Below are positions 32,363 to 32,374 of a DNA stretch of 32,374 bases, one piece after another; the first letter of the stretch is position 1; each line of letters opens with the position of its first letter. The notes under the pieces are model-generated. The model was not told the DNA's origin. It ran no database searches and worked only from the letters and a program-made list of their open reading frames with translations. The position numbers and the translations under genes are program-made. Origin of the DNA: Pseudomonas sp. UBA5706 (GTDB taxonomy: Bacteria > Pseudomonadota > Gammaproteobacteria > Pseudomonadales > Pseudomonadaceae); contig NZ_DIHC01000020.1 of NCBI RefSeq assembly GCF_002419965.1, positions 1 through 32,374 on the forward strand, in the 5' to 3' direction.

Positions 32363-32374
32363 GTCCAGCTTGCT
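32357..32374 (+). repeat. Partial REP-like element at the window edge
   Basis: GTAGGAGTCCAGCTTGCT matches the opening of the common Pseudomonas GTAGGAGC-type repeat. It is cut off by the end of the window, so its nature is uncertain. It follows directly on the last copy of the 35-bp array. Confidence 0.4.

Overview
The window is a GC-rich chromosomal segment of a Pseudomonas, most like the P. fluorescens group. This rests on gene order and protein motifs (rppH-ptsP, TauE-lgt-thyA, cadR/cadA, a hutU-to-hutG catabolic operon with an HutXWV ABC transporter) and on many short intergenic REP-type palindromes with the core CCGGCTTGCCGG. No database search was possible; family names come from motifs and from known Pseudomonas gene order.

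Layout. Positions 1-326 hold short repeats and a REP-like palindrome but no convincing gene. 327-2503 is a compact three-gene membrane operon: DUF2269 protein, SDR fused to a DoxX-like membrane domain, second DUF2269 protein. It is followed by a REP-derived terminator. 2649-3305 is a HAD phosphatase on the minus strand, divergent from rppH-ptsP (3471-6251), which are mRNA 5'-end processing and the nitrogen-PTS enzyme I. An NRDE/TANGO2 gene (6337-7083, minus) is divergent from tauE-like, lgt and thyA (7210-9733). A 390-bp AT-rich spacer leads to cfa (10124-11281), then katA (11557-13005) with a strong terminator. cadR and cadA (13144-16034) are divergent around a typical MerR-family operator with a 19-bp promoter spacer.

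16185-29385 is a ten-gene histidine-utilisation operon on the minus strand, transcribed hutU, NCS1 permease (hutTu type), hutX, hutW, hutV, hutH1, hutH2, APC permease (hutTh type), hutI, hutG. It imports histidine and urocanate and converts histidine to urocanate (HutH), imidazolonepropionate (HutU), formiminoglutamate (HutI), and, from formylglutamate, glutamate plus formate (HutG). Upstream of hutU are a good sigma-54 type -24/-12 element and a perfect HutC-type operator (TGTA-N2-TACA). hutF, hutC and hutD are not in the window. REP pairs sit in several hut intergenic gaps.

29929-30666 is an RskA-type anti-sigma gene whose cognate ECF sigma gene survives only as a frameshifted region-4 fragment. 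nhaA follows (30862-32040, minus). The right edge carries about six or seven tandem 35-bp units.

Most notable observations: HutH1 lacks the Ala-Ser-Gly triad that forms the MIO cofactor, plus two further active-site residues, yet is intact and overlaps the start of the normal HutH2. The anti-sigma factor is orphaned next to a decayed sigma gene. A 35-bp tandem array lies upstream of nhaA. Three hairpins in a row, two of them sharing a core with compensatory stem changes, lie between cadA and hutG.
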